Of a stretch of 64,000 bases of DNA, positions 39,761 through 52,665 are shown in pieces. The stretch is from NCBI GenBank assembly GCA_030068075.1, contig CM057826.1:111314746-111378745 (forward strand). The letters are read 5' to 3'. How positions within the stretch are numbered: position 1 is the first letter of the stretch; every line of letters starts with the position of its first letter. This stretch comes from Paguma larvata. Taxonomy: Eukaryota; Chordata; Mammalia; Carnivora; Viverridae. A program made the position numbers and the translations under genes. Below the pieces are notes generated by a model, which saw only the letters and a list, made by a program, of their open reading frames with translations, searched no databases and had not been told where the DNA came from.

Positions 39761-40475
39761 ATCCCTGTTCTCGAGAGGCAAACATTGAGAGGGACGGGGA
39801 TTAGACTTGTCAAAAACTATACACAGCTGGCCCAAGCGTCCGGTAGTAAGGCATTGCCCCTGGACAAAGGAAACCGATGTGACATGGGGCCTGCACCAGA
39901 GATGGCCTACTTGGGGCACTCAAGTCCCAAGTCAAATCCTGTAGAGATAGAATGTTGACATCCCAAGGCCCAGGACTGACCCTGACTGGAAGAGCCTGCG
40001 GTAGCAGGACCAGGCAAGCCTCATTCCCTACTGAGTTCATCCCCCACGCATCACTGCATCCTTCCTGCGAGTCCTAGCTCTCCAACAGTTCCGGAGGTAA
40101 TCGCCCTGACCCCACGGTCATATCCCCCCCGTCCCCAAACTGGATGGAATGGGCTTTATTTCCCCTTTCCCTTATGGGTACCACATGGTACATTATCTCA
40201 GATACTCTGCTGGGTGACAAGCCACAGGCATCTCAGAGAAGTAGCACAGAACTCTGAAGGATAAATAGGCCATTGCTAAGAGAATACCTAACATCTGGGT
40301 GTTTTCAATTTGAGACTGAACATTCCTATACACGTAAGACTCCTAAAAGCCCACACTGCTGTAGGGTACATTCCTGCAGGGGGAGCTGCGAATCTTCACA
40401 TATTTATCTAGGTGGTGGGACCGATTAACACCGTGAACAGCACCGTCTGAGAGGGTTTTTTGTGCTCAGATAGTT

Positions 40476-41597
40476 TGTTGGGAGCCATTTTGGGCTCGCA
40501 GGTTAAGACCCCTCCCTGTGTGGGAAAGGTTGAAGCAAAGCTCCCGCCAGCCAAACTGGCGCCTAGTCTTACCTCCTTCTAAATAATCTTTCAGGCCTGG
40601 ATTTCTTGAACTGCTCTCGTTGGCCCAAGGGATATAATGCTCTTTGGTTTTATGGCACATGGAAAAGGGGACCTGGAGTGCGATGTGTTGACGGATAAAA
40701 TCTGAATGAGAGTGACCTGGCCAGAAGTAACCTCAAAGTTGCCTCTTGGGGATAGGTTACACAAATTGATCATACAGAATAGCAGTTATGAGTTGGCTAG
40801 AAATTAGCAGACGTTAGGCCCCAAGACTCCTTGAACCAAACTAGATTTTCCCTGCAGGTATAGCATTGTGTTAATCATCCCCTCAGCCCCACCATAAAAC
40901 CTCAAGGCACATCTCTGTAAAGCTTCTCTCAGTATTTGATTAACAGACTGATAGGAGAGACTGAAAAGAGACTTAGGACCTTCCCCGGAGGTTAGCCTAA
41001 CCCAAAAGTTAAAAGCACTGTTTATAGATAAGGCACAAACAGTAGCCAAACAAAAGTAGCTACACGCATCTTCACTGATCAACACCAAATATTGAGCACC
41101 TCCCTGAGGTTAACGTTTCACGAATCATTTTTGTAATTCTCATCCCCACGCTCCCTTATGATAAAAAGGCAATAACAAAATACTTTTACAGAAACTACCA
41201 TAAAGAATAGAAAGACATGAGCCCTTAGAATATAGGCTTACTCGCTCACAAAGGAAAAGAATTTAGACAAGCATTAGAGATCATGTCTCTACCAAGCAAA
41301 TAATACCTCCTCCTTATGGTTTAAGATTATGGATAGGATGACTCCTAATCTGCCTATAGATGACTAACATAGGTCTTGAGGCAACAATATATGTTGTTAA
41401 GAATGCCTTGTCACTGATGTAATGTCACTCACTGTCTTCAAATAAAGAAACTAAAACTAGCAGGGCAGAGATGCCAGAATTGCCAGGACTGCCTGCTTGG
41501 TCATCAGACTACATCTCTCTCGCGGCTCTCTCATTTCCTTTCTCCTGACCATCCATCCTTCGGGGACCCCTAGATTCGCCGGAACTGGACCCTGGCA
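40476..41597 (+). mobile_element. Probable class II ERV solo LTR
   Basis: It starts TGTTGGGAGCCATTTTGGGC and ends GGACCCTGGCA (TG...CA). A poly(A) signal AATAAA lies at 41441, 151 bases from the right end, giving an R-U5-like segment. Flanking 6-mers are atagtt (40470-40475) and atagct (41598-41603); six-base duplications are typical of class II ERVs. No gag, pol or env lies beside it, so it is a recombined solo LTR. Orientation is opposite to STK32A. Family naming was not attempted. Confidence 0.72.
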
Positions 41598-42639
41598 ATA
41601 GCTGATTCTTGGTCAAGAAATAAAGAAAAAGAAAGGGCCCAAAACCTAATCCATAAATGCAGTGCAATAGAAATAATTAATAAAACTTACAAAAGATACT
41701 CTAAATTTCATCTACCAAAAAAATCTGTGAATAAAGGTTTTCTGAAAAAGAATAAAGACATAGACCCGCATCTCAGGTATTCAATTATATTATAAAGCTA
41801 CAATAATTAAGATTTGAAACCACAGTATGTAGATACTAGTATATAAGGATATTTAGTTTATGATGAACATATTGTAAATCAATATGAAAAGGGTCTTATT
41901 TGATATGTGTCTCAAAACAATTATTTAATGATCGAACAAAAAATAAAGTCAGATCCTTATGACATATCTTTAGTTAGGATTATACTAACTGGAATAAGGA
42001 AAAACATGAAAATAAAACAATAATACAAATAATAGGTAACCATATCCAAAATCTGGAGGTCAGAAGGTCCTACTAAGAATAGCATCAAAGGTAGAAACTA
42101 TAAAAAAGACCAATGGTGTGATGATGTTAGAAAAATAGTTGTTTATATGAAAAATGTCATAAGAACAATAACAAACTAAAAGGTAGGAAATCATAACACA
42201 TAGAATACACTATAATATTATGCATATATAAGGGTCTAGAATTTTTATATAATAAAAATTATTTTATATAATTAATAAGAGATATCAGGATAAGATAAAA
42301 ATATTAGCACCCTAATAGAAAATGAGCAAAGAGCATGCACAATTTATAGAATAAGCCAGAGAATTGGAGTATCAGTAGCATAATGAGGGACCATTTTAAA
42401 TCACCTTTTCAGGAAGATTAAAGATATTCATTGTTCAGTCCTGCTGAAAATGCAGAGATGCGAATATCCTCAGACACTTCCAGAACGAATGAACAGAAGT
42501 CAGTGCAAATTTCCAGGAGGAAACACATTTACACATAAATATCCACTGACCAGGAATTCTTTGAATGGGATTTTATCACAAAGAGAAACAAACTGCAGGA
42601 CCTATTTCTGCTAATAGAAGTTTTAGTACTAATTTACTT

Positions 42640-43911
42640 GTATTTTTTTAATTTAAATTTTAGTTAACACGCAGTGCAATATTGGTTGCAGAAAGAGAAT
42701 TTAGTGATTCATCACTTACATAAAACACCCAGTGCTCATCCCTACAAGTGCCCTCCTTAGTACCCATCACCCATCTAACCCATCTTCCGCTCACCTCCTT
42801 CCATCAACCCTCTATCTTTAGGAGTCTCTTCTGCTTAGTTTCCCTCTTCCCCCTTCCCCCGCACCTCCATTCCTCTATGCTCATCTGCTTTGTTTCTTAA
42901 ATTCCACATATGAGTGAAATCATATGCATTTGTATTTTTCTGACTGACTATCTCACTTAGCACAATACCCTCTAGCTCCATCCATGGCATTGCAAATTGC
43001 AGGATTTCATTCTTTTTGATGGCTAAGTAATATTCCATTGTATATATATACCACATCTTCTTTATCCATCTATCACTCAATGGACATTTGGGCTCTCTCC
43101 ATAGTTTGGCTATTGTTGATAATGCTGCTATAAACATTGGGATACAATGTACCTCTTTGAATCTGTATTTTTGTATCCTTTGGGTAAATACCTAATAGTG
43201 CAATTGCTGAATCATAGGGTAGTTCTGTTTTTAATTTTTTTGAGGAAACTCCATACCATTCCCCAGAATGTCTGCACCAGTTTGCAATTCCCACCAACAG
43301 TGCAAGAGGGTTCCCCTTTCTCTGCATCCTCGCCAACACCTACTGTCTCTTGTGTTGTTAATTTGAGCCATTCTGACAGGTGTGAGGTGGTATTTCATCA
43401 TGATTTTGATTTGTATTTCCCTGATGGTGAGTGATGTTGAGCATCTTTTCATGTATCTGTTAGCCATCTGGATGTCTTCTTCGGAAAAGTGTCTATTCAT
43501 GTCTTTTGTCCATTTCTTCACTGGGTTGTTTGTGTTTTGGGTGTTGAGTTTGATAAATTCTTTATTGATTTTGGATACTAACCCTTTATCAGATGAATGA
43601 TACTGAACCACTTTCTTACACCATATATGAAATCACAAAAATAAATTCAAGTGGATGAAAGACCTAAATGTGAGACAGGAAACCATCAAAATCCTAGAAA
43701 GGAACACAGACAGCAACCTCTTTGACCTCGGCTGGAGCAATTTCTTACTAGACATGTTGCTGAAAGGCAAGGGAAACAAAAGCAAACATGAACTACTGTG
43801 ACTTAATAAAGATAAGAAGCTTCTGTACAGCGAAGGAACCAATCAACAAAACTATGGAATGGGAGAAGATAGTTGCAAACGACGTATCTGATAAAGGATC
43901 AGTATTTAGAT
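42640..43911 (-). mobile_element. L1 with inverted 5' segment
   Basis: 42640-43604 is antisense L1 3' DNA (tttttttaatttaaatttta, then acacccagtgctcatccc). 43605-43911 is sense L1 (gaaatcacaaaaataaattc to atctgataaaggatcag). The two pieces meet around the same ORF2 point (atctgataaagg on both sides), the signature of twin-priming inversion. Flanking duplication is not obvious. Confidence 0.88.
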
Positions 43912-44149
43912 TTCAAAATAAAAAAAAAAAAACAACCTAACATTCAATAATGAGGAATTGATTAAATTTGATGCAGCTCCCTAATTCGGGGACACATGAT
44001 CTTTAAAAATGATAGTTATATATACCTGGGCATGGGAAAATAAGCGGAGTATCATTTGTGAAGACCCAGGCTCTGGAGTTGGAGAGAAACAAGTCGTATT
44101 TCTGGCTGACACAGGTTTATAGGATGGAGGCAGAGAGGCTGCATAACAT

Positions 44150-44345
44150 AGTAGAGTTGAGGTTCTGAGCCTTACAGCTGTATCCCTAGCTCCACCTTAA
44201 GCAAAGGCTTAATTTCTCAGTTTGCATGTTTCAAGTGGAAATAATCAAGTTGGCCTCATGGAAGTTTTAGTTTAAATGATGTAATACAGGCACTTAGAAC
44301 AGTGCTTGGTACACAGGAAGACCTCAGTGAATGTCGGCCATTGTG
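44150..44345 (+). repeat. MIR SINE
   Basis: gttctgagccttacagctgt and gcacttagaacagtgcttgg occur in MIR order, with loss of some central sequence. Confidence 0.7.
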
Positions 44346-44689
44346 TCTTCATCATCCTCACCATCATTATCACCATCAATACGTGGTGATGTTTTTAGAC
44401 GTGGGTTTAACTTAACTTGTTTGACTTTGTTACTTGCTGTGTGATAACGCTCTTGTCACTTTCTTTCCTGGCCTGATTTTTTTTTTTTTTAATCTGTGAA
44501 ATCAGAATAAACGTAAAGTCTATTTCACAGGGTCGCTTTAAGAATGTAATGGTACAATTAATGTTAAAAGCTTAGCAAAGTGCTCGGGCCATCATAAACG
44601 CTCATTACACGATGTCTATTGCTATCACATTATAAAGTGAAAATTTAGGGTACAAAAATTCAGTATGATACAACTTTTAAAAAAGAAAA

Positions 44690-44716
44690 CTGTGTGTGCG
44701 TGTGTGCGCGCGTGTA
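44690..44716. repeat. Alternating GT/GC tract
   Basis: tgtgtgtgcgtgtgtgcgcg alternates purine and pyrimidine, the type of sequence that can form left-handed DNA. Confidence 0.7.
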
Positions 44717-45383
44717 CAGATAAAAAGGTCTGGAAGGAAAGCGTAAGTATCTGTAAATAGACGGGTTAATCTAACTGCCTTTTGCTTACCAGCATTTCAC
44801 ATGTTTGCCATAGTGAATTTGCTTGTTTTCATGGGGAAGAGAAGAACGTTTTAATTGGTTAAGCTCTAAGCAATCTGGATTATATTCACCCAGAGGTAGG
44901 AGTGAGGGCGAGGAGGAAAGGGAGGGAACAAGGAGCTAAAGGATTCTGAAGGGGAAGGTGGTTCAGAACTGTCTGACTTCTCATCCTGGCCTTGCCAGAG
45001 CGAGGAAACTGCTGGATACAGCCCTGTGCCCAGCATCTCCTCTTTGTAGATGTCATATATTCCTATAATCATCAGCATGTCATCCTAGTTTTCTTTCTTT
45101 CTCCTTAGAATATTTTGTCTTTCTATAACTGCTAATTAGTACTATAAAATGGGCACAATTTATACCCACTGGTGCTCTCACCGGAGCACTATAAAATGGG
45201 TCCTGGTGTATGCCTGTTAAGTAGATATTACCAAATTATCTGGAACATAGTTTTCAAAAGGGAAACGCAGGCTTCTACCTATGACACCTTATCCAAAAAT
45301 CAAAGAGAAGGACTCTTATCCAAAAATCAAAGGTAAGGGCAACCATTGGATAAAGAGGCAAGGGATGACAGATCTTCATTTTT

Positions 45384-45584
45384 TTTAATGTTTTATTTAT
45401 TCTCGAGAGAGAGAGAGCACGAGCAGGGGAGGGGCAGAGTGAGAGGGAGACACAGAATCCGGAGCAGGCTCCAGGCTCTGAGCTGTCAGCACAGAGCCTG
45501 ACATGGGGTTCGAACTCACAAGCTGTGAGATCATGACCTGAGCCTAAGTCAGACGCTCAACCGACTGAGCCACCCAGGTGCCCC
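45384..45584 (-). mobile_element. CAN-SINE, antisense
   Basis: ttttatttattctcgagaga tail and gactgagccacccaggtgcc head flanked by diverged repeats (cagatcttcattt and caaatccttattt). Confidence 0.94.
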
Positions 45585-45714
45585 AACAAATCCTTATTTT
45601 TAATGAAACAGGAAACCATTTAACCAGGCTGGCTTCCCTAAATTGACTTACAACCTTTTAAGGCCTACAAAAAATTTCTCAAACAATTTCTCACTTTCTC
45701 TCTCTCTCAGAGAG

Positions 45715-45945
45715 AAGCTTGACTTTCTGAAGTCAGACAGCGCTTACTTTAAATCTAGGCTTTTTCTTAATGATTAGCCATGTGATCTTGGGAAAATTAC
45801 TTAGCTTCTTATTTCCTCCCTATAAAATGGTGATAATTATAGTGTGCCTCATGGAGTCGTTGAGAAAAAATAAATGAGTAAATGAATGCTAAACGTTTAA
45901 CACATTGTCTGGCCCATAGAAAGCTTTCAATAAATATTAGTAATT
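45715..45945 (+). repeat. MIR SINE
   Basis: atgattagccatgtgatctt, then gggaaaattacttagcttct, tataaaatggtgataattat and ctggcccatagaaagctttc lie in MIR order. Confidence 0.82.
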
Positions 45946-47084
45946 GTTAATTATAAGGGTGAAGGCGGAGAGGCGTGGGGAACCTTGAATGCATTCCAAT
46001 TTCCTAGCTCCGTGTTGTGAAAGGACTCGAAATGCCAAATTTGAGGAGAATTAAATTATACGGATATTGTATTTAAAATCACTGGGGAGAGAAATGAAGA
46101 GTAGCCTCCCTTTCCTCCTCTCACCATGGAAACCAGGCCTAGAGAACCCAGATGCACATTCTGATTTGGCTCCAAGAAAATAGCCCTTAATATGGAAACC
46201 CAGGAAACCTGAAGAATAAATTCATCAGACCAGCAGGCCCAGGTATTCCCTTTTATCCTCTGAGTACTGTGGGCTTTAGGCAGAAAATGGGCTGAATTCT
46301 ATGTGTCCATTATTTTAGAAGTGACAAAGGCGATTTATTCCCCCCACTGGTAATAGGAAGCCAGGAAATTTGCAGTTGTTCAAATATCATCTAAAATAAG
46401 ACTCATTTTTTTCCCATAGAGGATTTCTTTCTCTTGGAAAGTGAGGTGACCCTGCATGTAGGGGTTTTCTTTTCCTCTCTCTAGCTCCATGAGGAAGAGA
46501 ATGAGATATTAAAAGAAATGGCTTTGCTGTTATCCTTGATTTCAGATATTTTGCTCATAAATTACTCTGACCACATCTAGGCAGTACAGTTCATTCTACC
46601 TCCTAATTGCCCTGGTTTAACCAGTGGCATCATCTGCTCTAAGCATCTCAAGTAATTAGGGTAGAAGTACAAATCATTTTTATCCTTTTATCAGTTGCCA
46701 ACAACTATGCGGTATCTATCTTCCCATTTTTGTTGGGTAGGGGGGCTCCCTTAAAGATAGTTCAGTCTGTTGCTTAAAACATTTTCTTTTTGCTTATTAA
46801 AGCATCTACTTCAGATGCAGTCCTATGAATTTAAATACTAACGTTGTATCTGATCCAGAGCCTCCCCATATTACACAGCTAGATTCAGCCATCCTGATGT
46901 GGAGATAGCCAATCTGTCTCTCATATCCCTTCTCCCCTTTTCTAGAAAGTACCGTTTATTTATTTTAGGACATGGAAAAAGGATACCGGAGGCAGAGTGA
47001 TCCTAACACAAATGCCTGATCCCTGCCCCAGGGTGATCTCTCTTTAGTTGCTTCTAGTAGCTGACCTGGCTCATGATCCGTTTC

Positions 47085-47160
47085 TCAACCCTGACGGCAT
47101 GGCAGCATTACCTGAAGAGCTTTTAAATGACCCTACCTTTGGGTGTTACCTCCAAGATTC
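47085..47160. repeat. MER5-like fragment
   Basis: ggcagcattacctgaagagc, then ttttaaatgaccctaccttt resembles part of a MER5 element. Confidence 0.4.
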
Positions 47161-47994
47161 TGGTATAGTTGAGCACTATAGAACTGGTGGTGTTTCCAGT
47201 AAGCCAGGCTGATAGGAACTTCCCTCCCTCCAGTCAACTGGTGGGGGGGGTCCCTAGAAAGTTGGATCCCATCCAGTGCCTAATCCATACCCCTCACCCC
47301 AACACACACTCCCACACTGCTACCTCTCTGTCTCCTGATGTTATGTTCCTCAGGAAGACTGAGCTCCAAACTTATCAACCTTCCAGGGACAGTTCAGGCT
47401 CCATTAGTACCAGGAGCAGTGAGCAAGTGCAGTGACGAACCAGACATTGACTAAGACTGGAAAACCAGGTCACTCTTCTCACAGTCTCACACAGGCTTTA
47501 CAGACAATTCTCTTGAGGTCTGACTCACCTGTCTTGGGAACAGTGGGAAGAGGGGAAAAGTTCCTCTTGCTGAACACTTTTGGGAAAAGGGCCACAGTTC
47601 TGTCTTTACATTTCTGGGGGCTAATTCAGTCAGAATGGTGTCTGTCTACACACAGATGCCATCTGCAACAACAGCACTTAGAATTTGCAGTAATTTGTGA
47701 GTGTTAACATAATTAAATGTGAGACCCTGTTGACAATTTTAGCACCTAACCTTGGCCTTTTTGTCTCCCTCTGGGTATATAATCTTCAGGAAAAATCCAG
47801 TTCCTCAACTTTCAAAAGGACAACTCATGGGTTTGTCGTGGTGTTAAAACTAAAATAGCAAGTGTGAGGCCCTGTGTGAACTTTACAGTCCTATGTATGT
47901 AATGCAAGGTTATGTGAATGATGGGTATACTAATACTTATGTCACTTATTACCATCCGATTTGTTACCACATCTTACTTCTATTTGATTCTATT

Positions 47995-48115
47995 TGTTGA
48001 AACTCTTCTCACCAGAAAGTAAGCTCCATGAGCTGGAGACCCTGTGTGTTTTGCTCACCTGATACCCTGCTAAGCACACAGAGGGAATTAGTAGATATTT
48101 ATTCAATCAACTACT
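47995..48115 (+). repeat. L2 3' fragment, sense
   Basis: agtaagctccatgagctgga, then ctgctaagcacacagaggga resembles the L2 3' end. Confidence 0.6.
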
Positions 48116-48164
48116 ATTCTGTTAGGAAGCTGCTAGAAGCTGTCCTAAATAACTCCTAAAACAG

Positions 48165-48285
48165 TGTTTCAAAGTGTCATCACTGGCCCTCCTGAATCAA
48201 GATCAGATGGGGTGCTTGCTAAATGGAGAGTCCTGATGCTCATCTCCAACCTGGGAAATCAGAAGCTCCCCAGGTAAAGTCAGAG
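48165..48285. repeat. MER5-like fragment
   Basis: gtgtttcaaagtgtcatcac and tcagaagctccccaggtaaa match MER5-type interior words. Confidence 0.5.
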
Positions 48286-48324
48286 GGCGACTTGGCATTT
48301 CGAGCTGCAAATGCCTACAGATTA

Positions 48325-48519
<195 letters not shown>

Positions 48520-49243
48520 TTAAGTCCCAAGCAACTCAGCGCTGCAACCACACTTCTCGCTGAGAGCCTCTGGAAGCTTGGTTTGTCAGTTCTTGCATAC
48601 CTGTTGCCATTAGGTACAGGCAGGAGCAGCACCATATTCTGTCCTCAAGACCAGGAGGGCTTCAACCAGCAACTCCCCAGCGGCCAGAACACATATGCCA
48701 AACTGAGGTTCTGATGGATGGTAAGCCTGATGTTCAATCTTTCTACCCCAACTGGTTAAGAGCTAACACTCTGGTAGTTCCACTTACAGTGTTTTGTTGG
48801 CAACATTTTAAGTTGGTATCACCTGTGGGCATCAAGAGGCAGGCAGCCAAAAGCTATTCTAAGTATCAGATTTCCAAGTATTTTCCAAGTGTCTCCTATG
48901 GGATTTTTTTTTTTCCTGAGCTAAATTCAGTCCTACAAAGCTGACATGAATGTGGATACACGTATTTATTTTTCTGCCAAAAAAGAGTTCTTTTTCCTTC
49001 TTGTTTTTTGGAAATATTATTAGCATTTATGTGTGATAGTTTAGGTTGTCCTCTGTCCACCTGCAACAAAACGTCTGGAGGGAAGGCAGGGGCAAAAAAG
49101 TCAAGTTTTATTCATAAAGAGGCTGTATAATGAATGAGCCCTAGGGTGGGAGCCAAGAGACCTGATTGCTGCGCTGAACTCTGCCCTTAATACATTATAG
49201 ACTTTCCAGTCCCTTCCCTATGTTGAAATTAAGTTTCTTTTAG

Positions 49244-49245
49244 AC

Positions 49246-49295
<50 letters not shown>

Positions 49296-49349
49296 GAGAG
49301 AAAGAAAGAAAAGGAAGAAAGGAAGAAAGAAAAAGAGAAAGGAAAAAAA
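49244..49349. repeat. (GAAA)n polypurine tract
   Basis: About 17 near-perfect GAAA units followed by degenerate AAGG/GAAA. The complementary reading frame of Phe/Leu/Ser is an artefact. Confidence 0.95.
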
Positions 49350-49885
49350 TGGGTGGACTAGGTCATCTCTAGGGTCTCTCTCGGCTCTGCCACTCATGGC
49401 CACAGAGTGGGAGTCTAACACTTCATCTCTGCAAGCAGCACGCCCTGCAGAGAGTGTTAGGGTCTCTGCATTTCCAGCTGGAAGGAGGGCCAGGGCAGTA
49501 GCAGCAGTTCAGGCAGACAAGCCCGTTATGTTAGCTGTTGGCACAAAAATTTATATGCTTTTGGAGGACCCTGAAGTATTGGCATTTCCATTTACTTGCT
49601 CTGCGGTTATGACGAGACACGGGCTGTAACTGGAGGAGATGACATGTGCTCCTTCTTCCGCGTCTTACAGTCCACACTCCCCACCGACGAACTTCTCGAT
49701 CTGCTTCCTCATAGCACCCAGCCTCTGTTAAAGGCAAATCTCACTGTCTTTCTTGCCAGGGTTTTGTTTTGTGCGAAATAGTGCTTTGTGTCGCTTATGT
49801 GATGACATTTTAATAAAGTAAGAAGAGCATGTGTCTAGCTGAAAGTGAAAGTATTCTTGCCTGAGTAGTACCAACTGATGATTCT

Positions 49886-50086
49886 TTTTTTTTTTATTTT
49901 TATTTTTTGAGAGAGAGAGAGAGGGAGCGGGAGGGTCAGAGGGAGGGGGGCACAGAGTCTAAAGCAGGCTCCAGGCTCTGAGCTGTCAGCACAGAGCCTG
50001 ACGTGTGGCTTGAACTCACAAACCATGAGATTGTGACCTGAGCCAAAGTCAGACGCTTAAGCGGCTTAGCTACCCAGGCACCCCTG
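49886..50086 (-). mobile_element. CAN-SINE, antisense, with target duplication
   Basis: A T-rich tail at left, and agctacccaggcacccc head at right. Flanks ccaactgatgattct (49871-49885) and ccaatggatgattct (50087-50101). Confidence 0.94.
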
Positions 50087-50204
50087 CCAATGGATGATTC
50101 TGGTAGCTCTTCTATCACAGTCTAAATTGTCTCCATTTTTTATTTCTTTCTCCCCATGAGTCATGTGCAAGGCGCTCATTGATTCAAATGAGGTCAGCCT
50201 GGAG

Positions 50205-50390
50205 ACTTGGTAGTTAAGAGCCTGTTCTGTGGAGTCCGAATGCCTGGCTTCAAGCCCACGTTCTACCACTAACTAGCTGTATTACCTTAAAAAGGTGACA
50301 CCTTCTCCATAAAGTTGGAATGATAACAGGAATTTTCTCATGAATATACTAAGGAGATCAGATAAAATAATACTGTGGAAGACTTAGGTT
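50205..50390 (+). repeat. MIR SINE
   Basis: gagcctgttctgtggagtcc, then ttctaccactaactagctgt and ggaatgataacaggaatttt lie in MIR order. Confidence 0.78.
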
Positions 50391-50684
50391 AACATGTGGA
50401 AAGAAGAAAGTGTTCAACTGTTGCTATTTCTCATGATCGAAGACTCCAGCGCCATTTTGCAAACGCACATGCCTGGACCCCACTCTGCAGAGGCTCTTCT
50501 AGCAGTGGGATGGGAGGAGAGCCAGGAATCCGTGTGAAAAACAACCAGGAACTCCCCAGGTGATTCAGAGGAGCAGCCAGGTGTGTGATCCTCTAGTTTC
50601 AGTGGCTGTCCTAGGCCACCCCCAATCCTGAGATTATCTGTCCTCATGTGGAAAGAAAAGGGAGAGGCTGTTTTAGAGCTGCAT

Positions 50685-50845
50685 GGTTCTGAAACTGTTG
50701 TCCTCACCAGCGTCACCAGCAACACCTTGAAACCTGTTAGAAATGCAAATTCTGGAGCCCTACTCCCAGCCTACTGAACTAGAAACTGGGGGCGGAGCCC
50801 AGCAGTTGAACAAGCATCCCAGGTGATGCTGATACTCCATAAATT
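50685..50845. repeat. MER5-like fragment
   Basis: agaaatgcaaattctggagc, then ggggcggagcccagcagttg and atcccaggtgatgctgatac match MER5-type order. Confidence 0.65.
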
Positions 50846-51024
50846 GGGAGAGCGCTCATTTAGAATAAGACCTGGCTTGGTAGAAGACCCTGACCCGGTA
50901 AGTACGTTTATCTATCTTTCGAATGTTGTTGAAGGCATGTTGAATTTTATTTTTCAGAAGTAGTTACATTTATTTGATTAATGGTCATTTTCAAACAGGA
51001 TAGCCTAGTGAAATAGTCCCTATT

Positions 51025-51095
51025 TAAGAGAGAAGTTGTTTGTGGTTAATTTCACAGGGCTCGGAAGTAGCAGAGCTGGGATTAGAATCGAGATT
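51025..51095 (-). repeat. MIR-like fragment, antisense
   Basis: aagtagcagagctgggatta resembles the antisense MIR core. Confidence 0.45.
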
Positions 51096-51542
51096 CTATT
51101 GGGAATCTATTCTATTGGGGATTCTATTAGAATTGTCCAGGCCCCCTTTATTGGGTTACACATCTCCCCAAAACTTTTTGTGCTTTATCACAAGGCCAAA
51201 GAGCTGGAGAAACTGAGACAGTCGCTTCCCGGGTGGCTCAGAGTTTGTCTCCCTGACCGGGTGCACAACGAAGGGTTGTGGGGGCCAGGATCTACTGGAA
51301 CGTGGAGCCTGGTGATCTTAGCCAAACAACACAAGCAGAACTCCACGGAGCCCATGGACACTGGCCCGAAACCGCAGGGCCGGGCCCAGAATGCTGCCGT
51401 ACCTGGTGATCTCTGCCAGGTTCCCTCCTGTGCTGGGAAAATGAATCTAAGTCCTGATTAACAGGAGAAGGCTCATTTGCCCACTGGTTGAGGGACATTG
51501 AAATTGCCTTGGAAATGAGGGACCGTAAGCCCAGGACCTTAC

Positions 51543-51735
51543 TCAGGGTTTCTCAACCTCTTGGACCTGGTAATTCTTTGCCGTGGGGACTGTCCTGTGC
51601 GCTGTAGGAAGTTCACTAAGCCCTAGCTTCGACCCCCTGGATGGCAACAGCACTTTCCACTCCTGGCTGGAACCCTGACCGTCAAAAATGTCTCCAGACA
51701 CTGCCACGTGTCCCCTATGGGGACCGGAAGTAGAG
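51543..51735. repeat. MER20-like hAT DNA transposon remnant
   Basis: gggtttctcaacctcttgga, then ggactgtcctgtgcgctgta, aaaatgtctccagacactgc and acgtgtcccctatgggga match the recalled MER20 order in antisense. Confidence 0.65.
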
Positions 51736-52189
51736 CTAAACCATCCCCAGTTACAACTGTTACTTGAGTGTGAAGTTTTTCGGTACATGGCTCAGAAGGT
51801 TCTGATTTGGTGCCCTAGAAAAGCAGTTTGCCTTTTCTTTTCACCTCTGTACCTTGCGACAAAGGGTCACGTTAAAAATCGAAATTGATAGTAGTGAGTC
51901 ATTGACTTCGGCTGTCATTATTGTCATGACTTAGACGTTTTTCTCACTATGTCTGTTTTCCGCCTGGGGATCTTTCTCAACACGGCTCTCTAGGACACCA
52001 TAACCAGTCAGCTGGTGTACCCCAACTTTCAAACATTTCCACCACCCGAAAATGTTGAAAGTGCGTGTGCCACATCACCCTGGGATTCTTGTTAAAAACG
52101 CATATCCTTAGGCACTACCAGAGATGGAATGAATTTGACTGAGACTTACTGAATTTGAATATAGGGTGCCATTTTTCTATTTCTATAGA

Positions 52190-52665
52190 CCGATATATAT
52201 ATTTATAAATATATATTATGTAATGTATATTATATATAATGAGTACATAATGTATGTATAATATGTATTATACAATGTATTATAATATACATTATATAGT
52301 TTATAAATAATATATATGGTATATAAATGTGTTTATAATATATATATTATATATATCTAATGTATATATTACATGTATATAATATATATAGATTATATTA
52401 TCTTATAAATAAAGTATATAATGTATATTAGATATACATTATGTACATGTATGTATTATTTATAATGTATATTATATAGATATATAATACATATATATGC
52501 ATTTATATATAATGTATACTATAGTACATACTATATATTTATACATATATACAATATATAATTATAATACATTAAATACAAATCAATAAAAATACATTTA
52601 TATAAATACATAAATTATATATATAATTAAATACGTAAATTATATATATATATATAATTTTTTTC
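52190..52665. repeat. AT-rich simple repeat, about 475 bases
   Basis: The sequence is almost entirely A and T with tata/atat words and scattered g or c. No element or frame is visible. Confidence 0.9.

Noticed and set aside
43231..43611. A 126-codon minus-strand frame
   Set aside because: It is L1 ORF2 sequence in the antisense half of the inverted L1.
49218..49421. A Phe/Leu/Ser-rich 67-codon frame
   Set aside because: It is the complement of the (GAAA)n tract.
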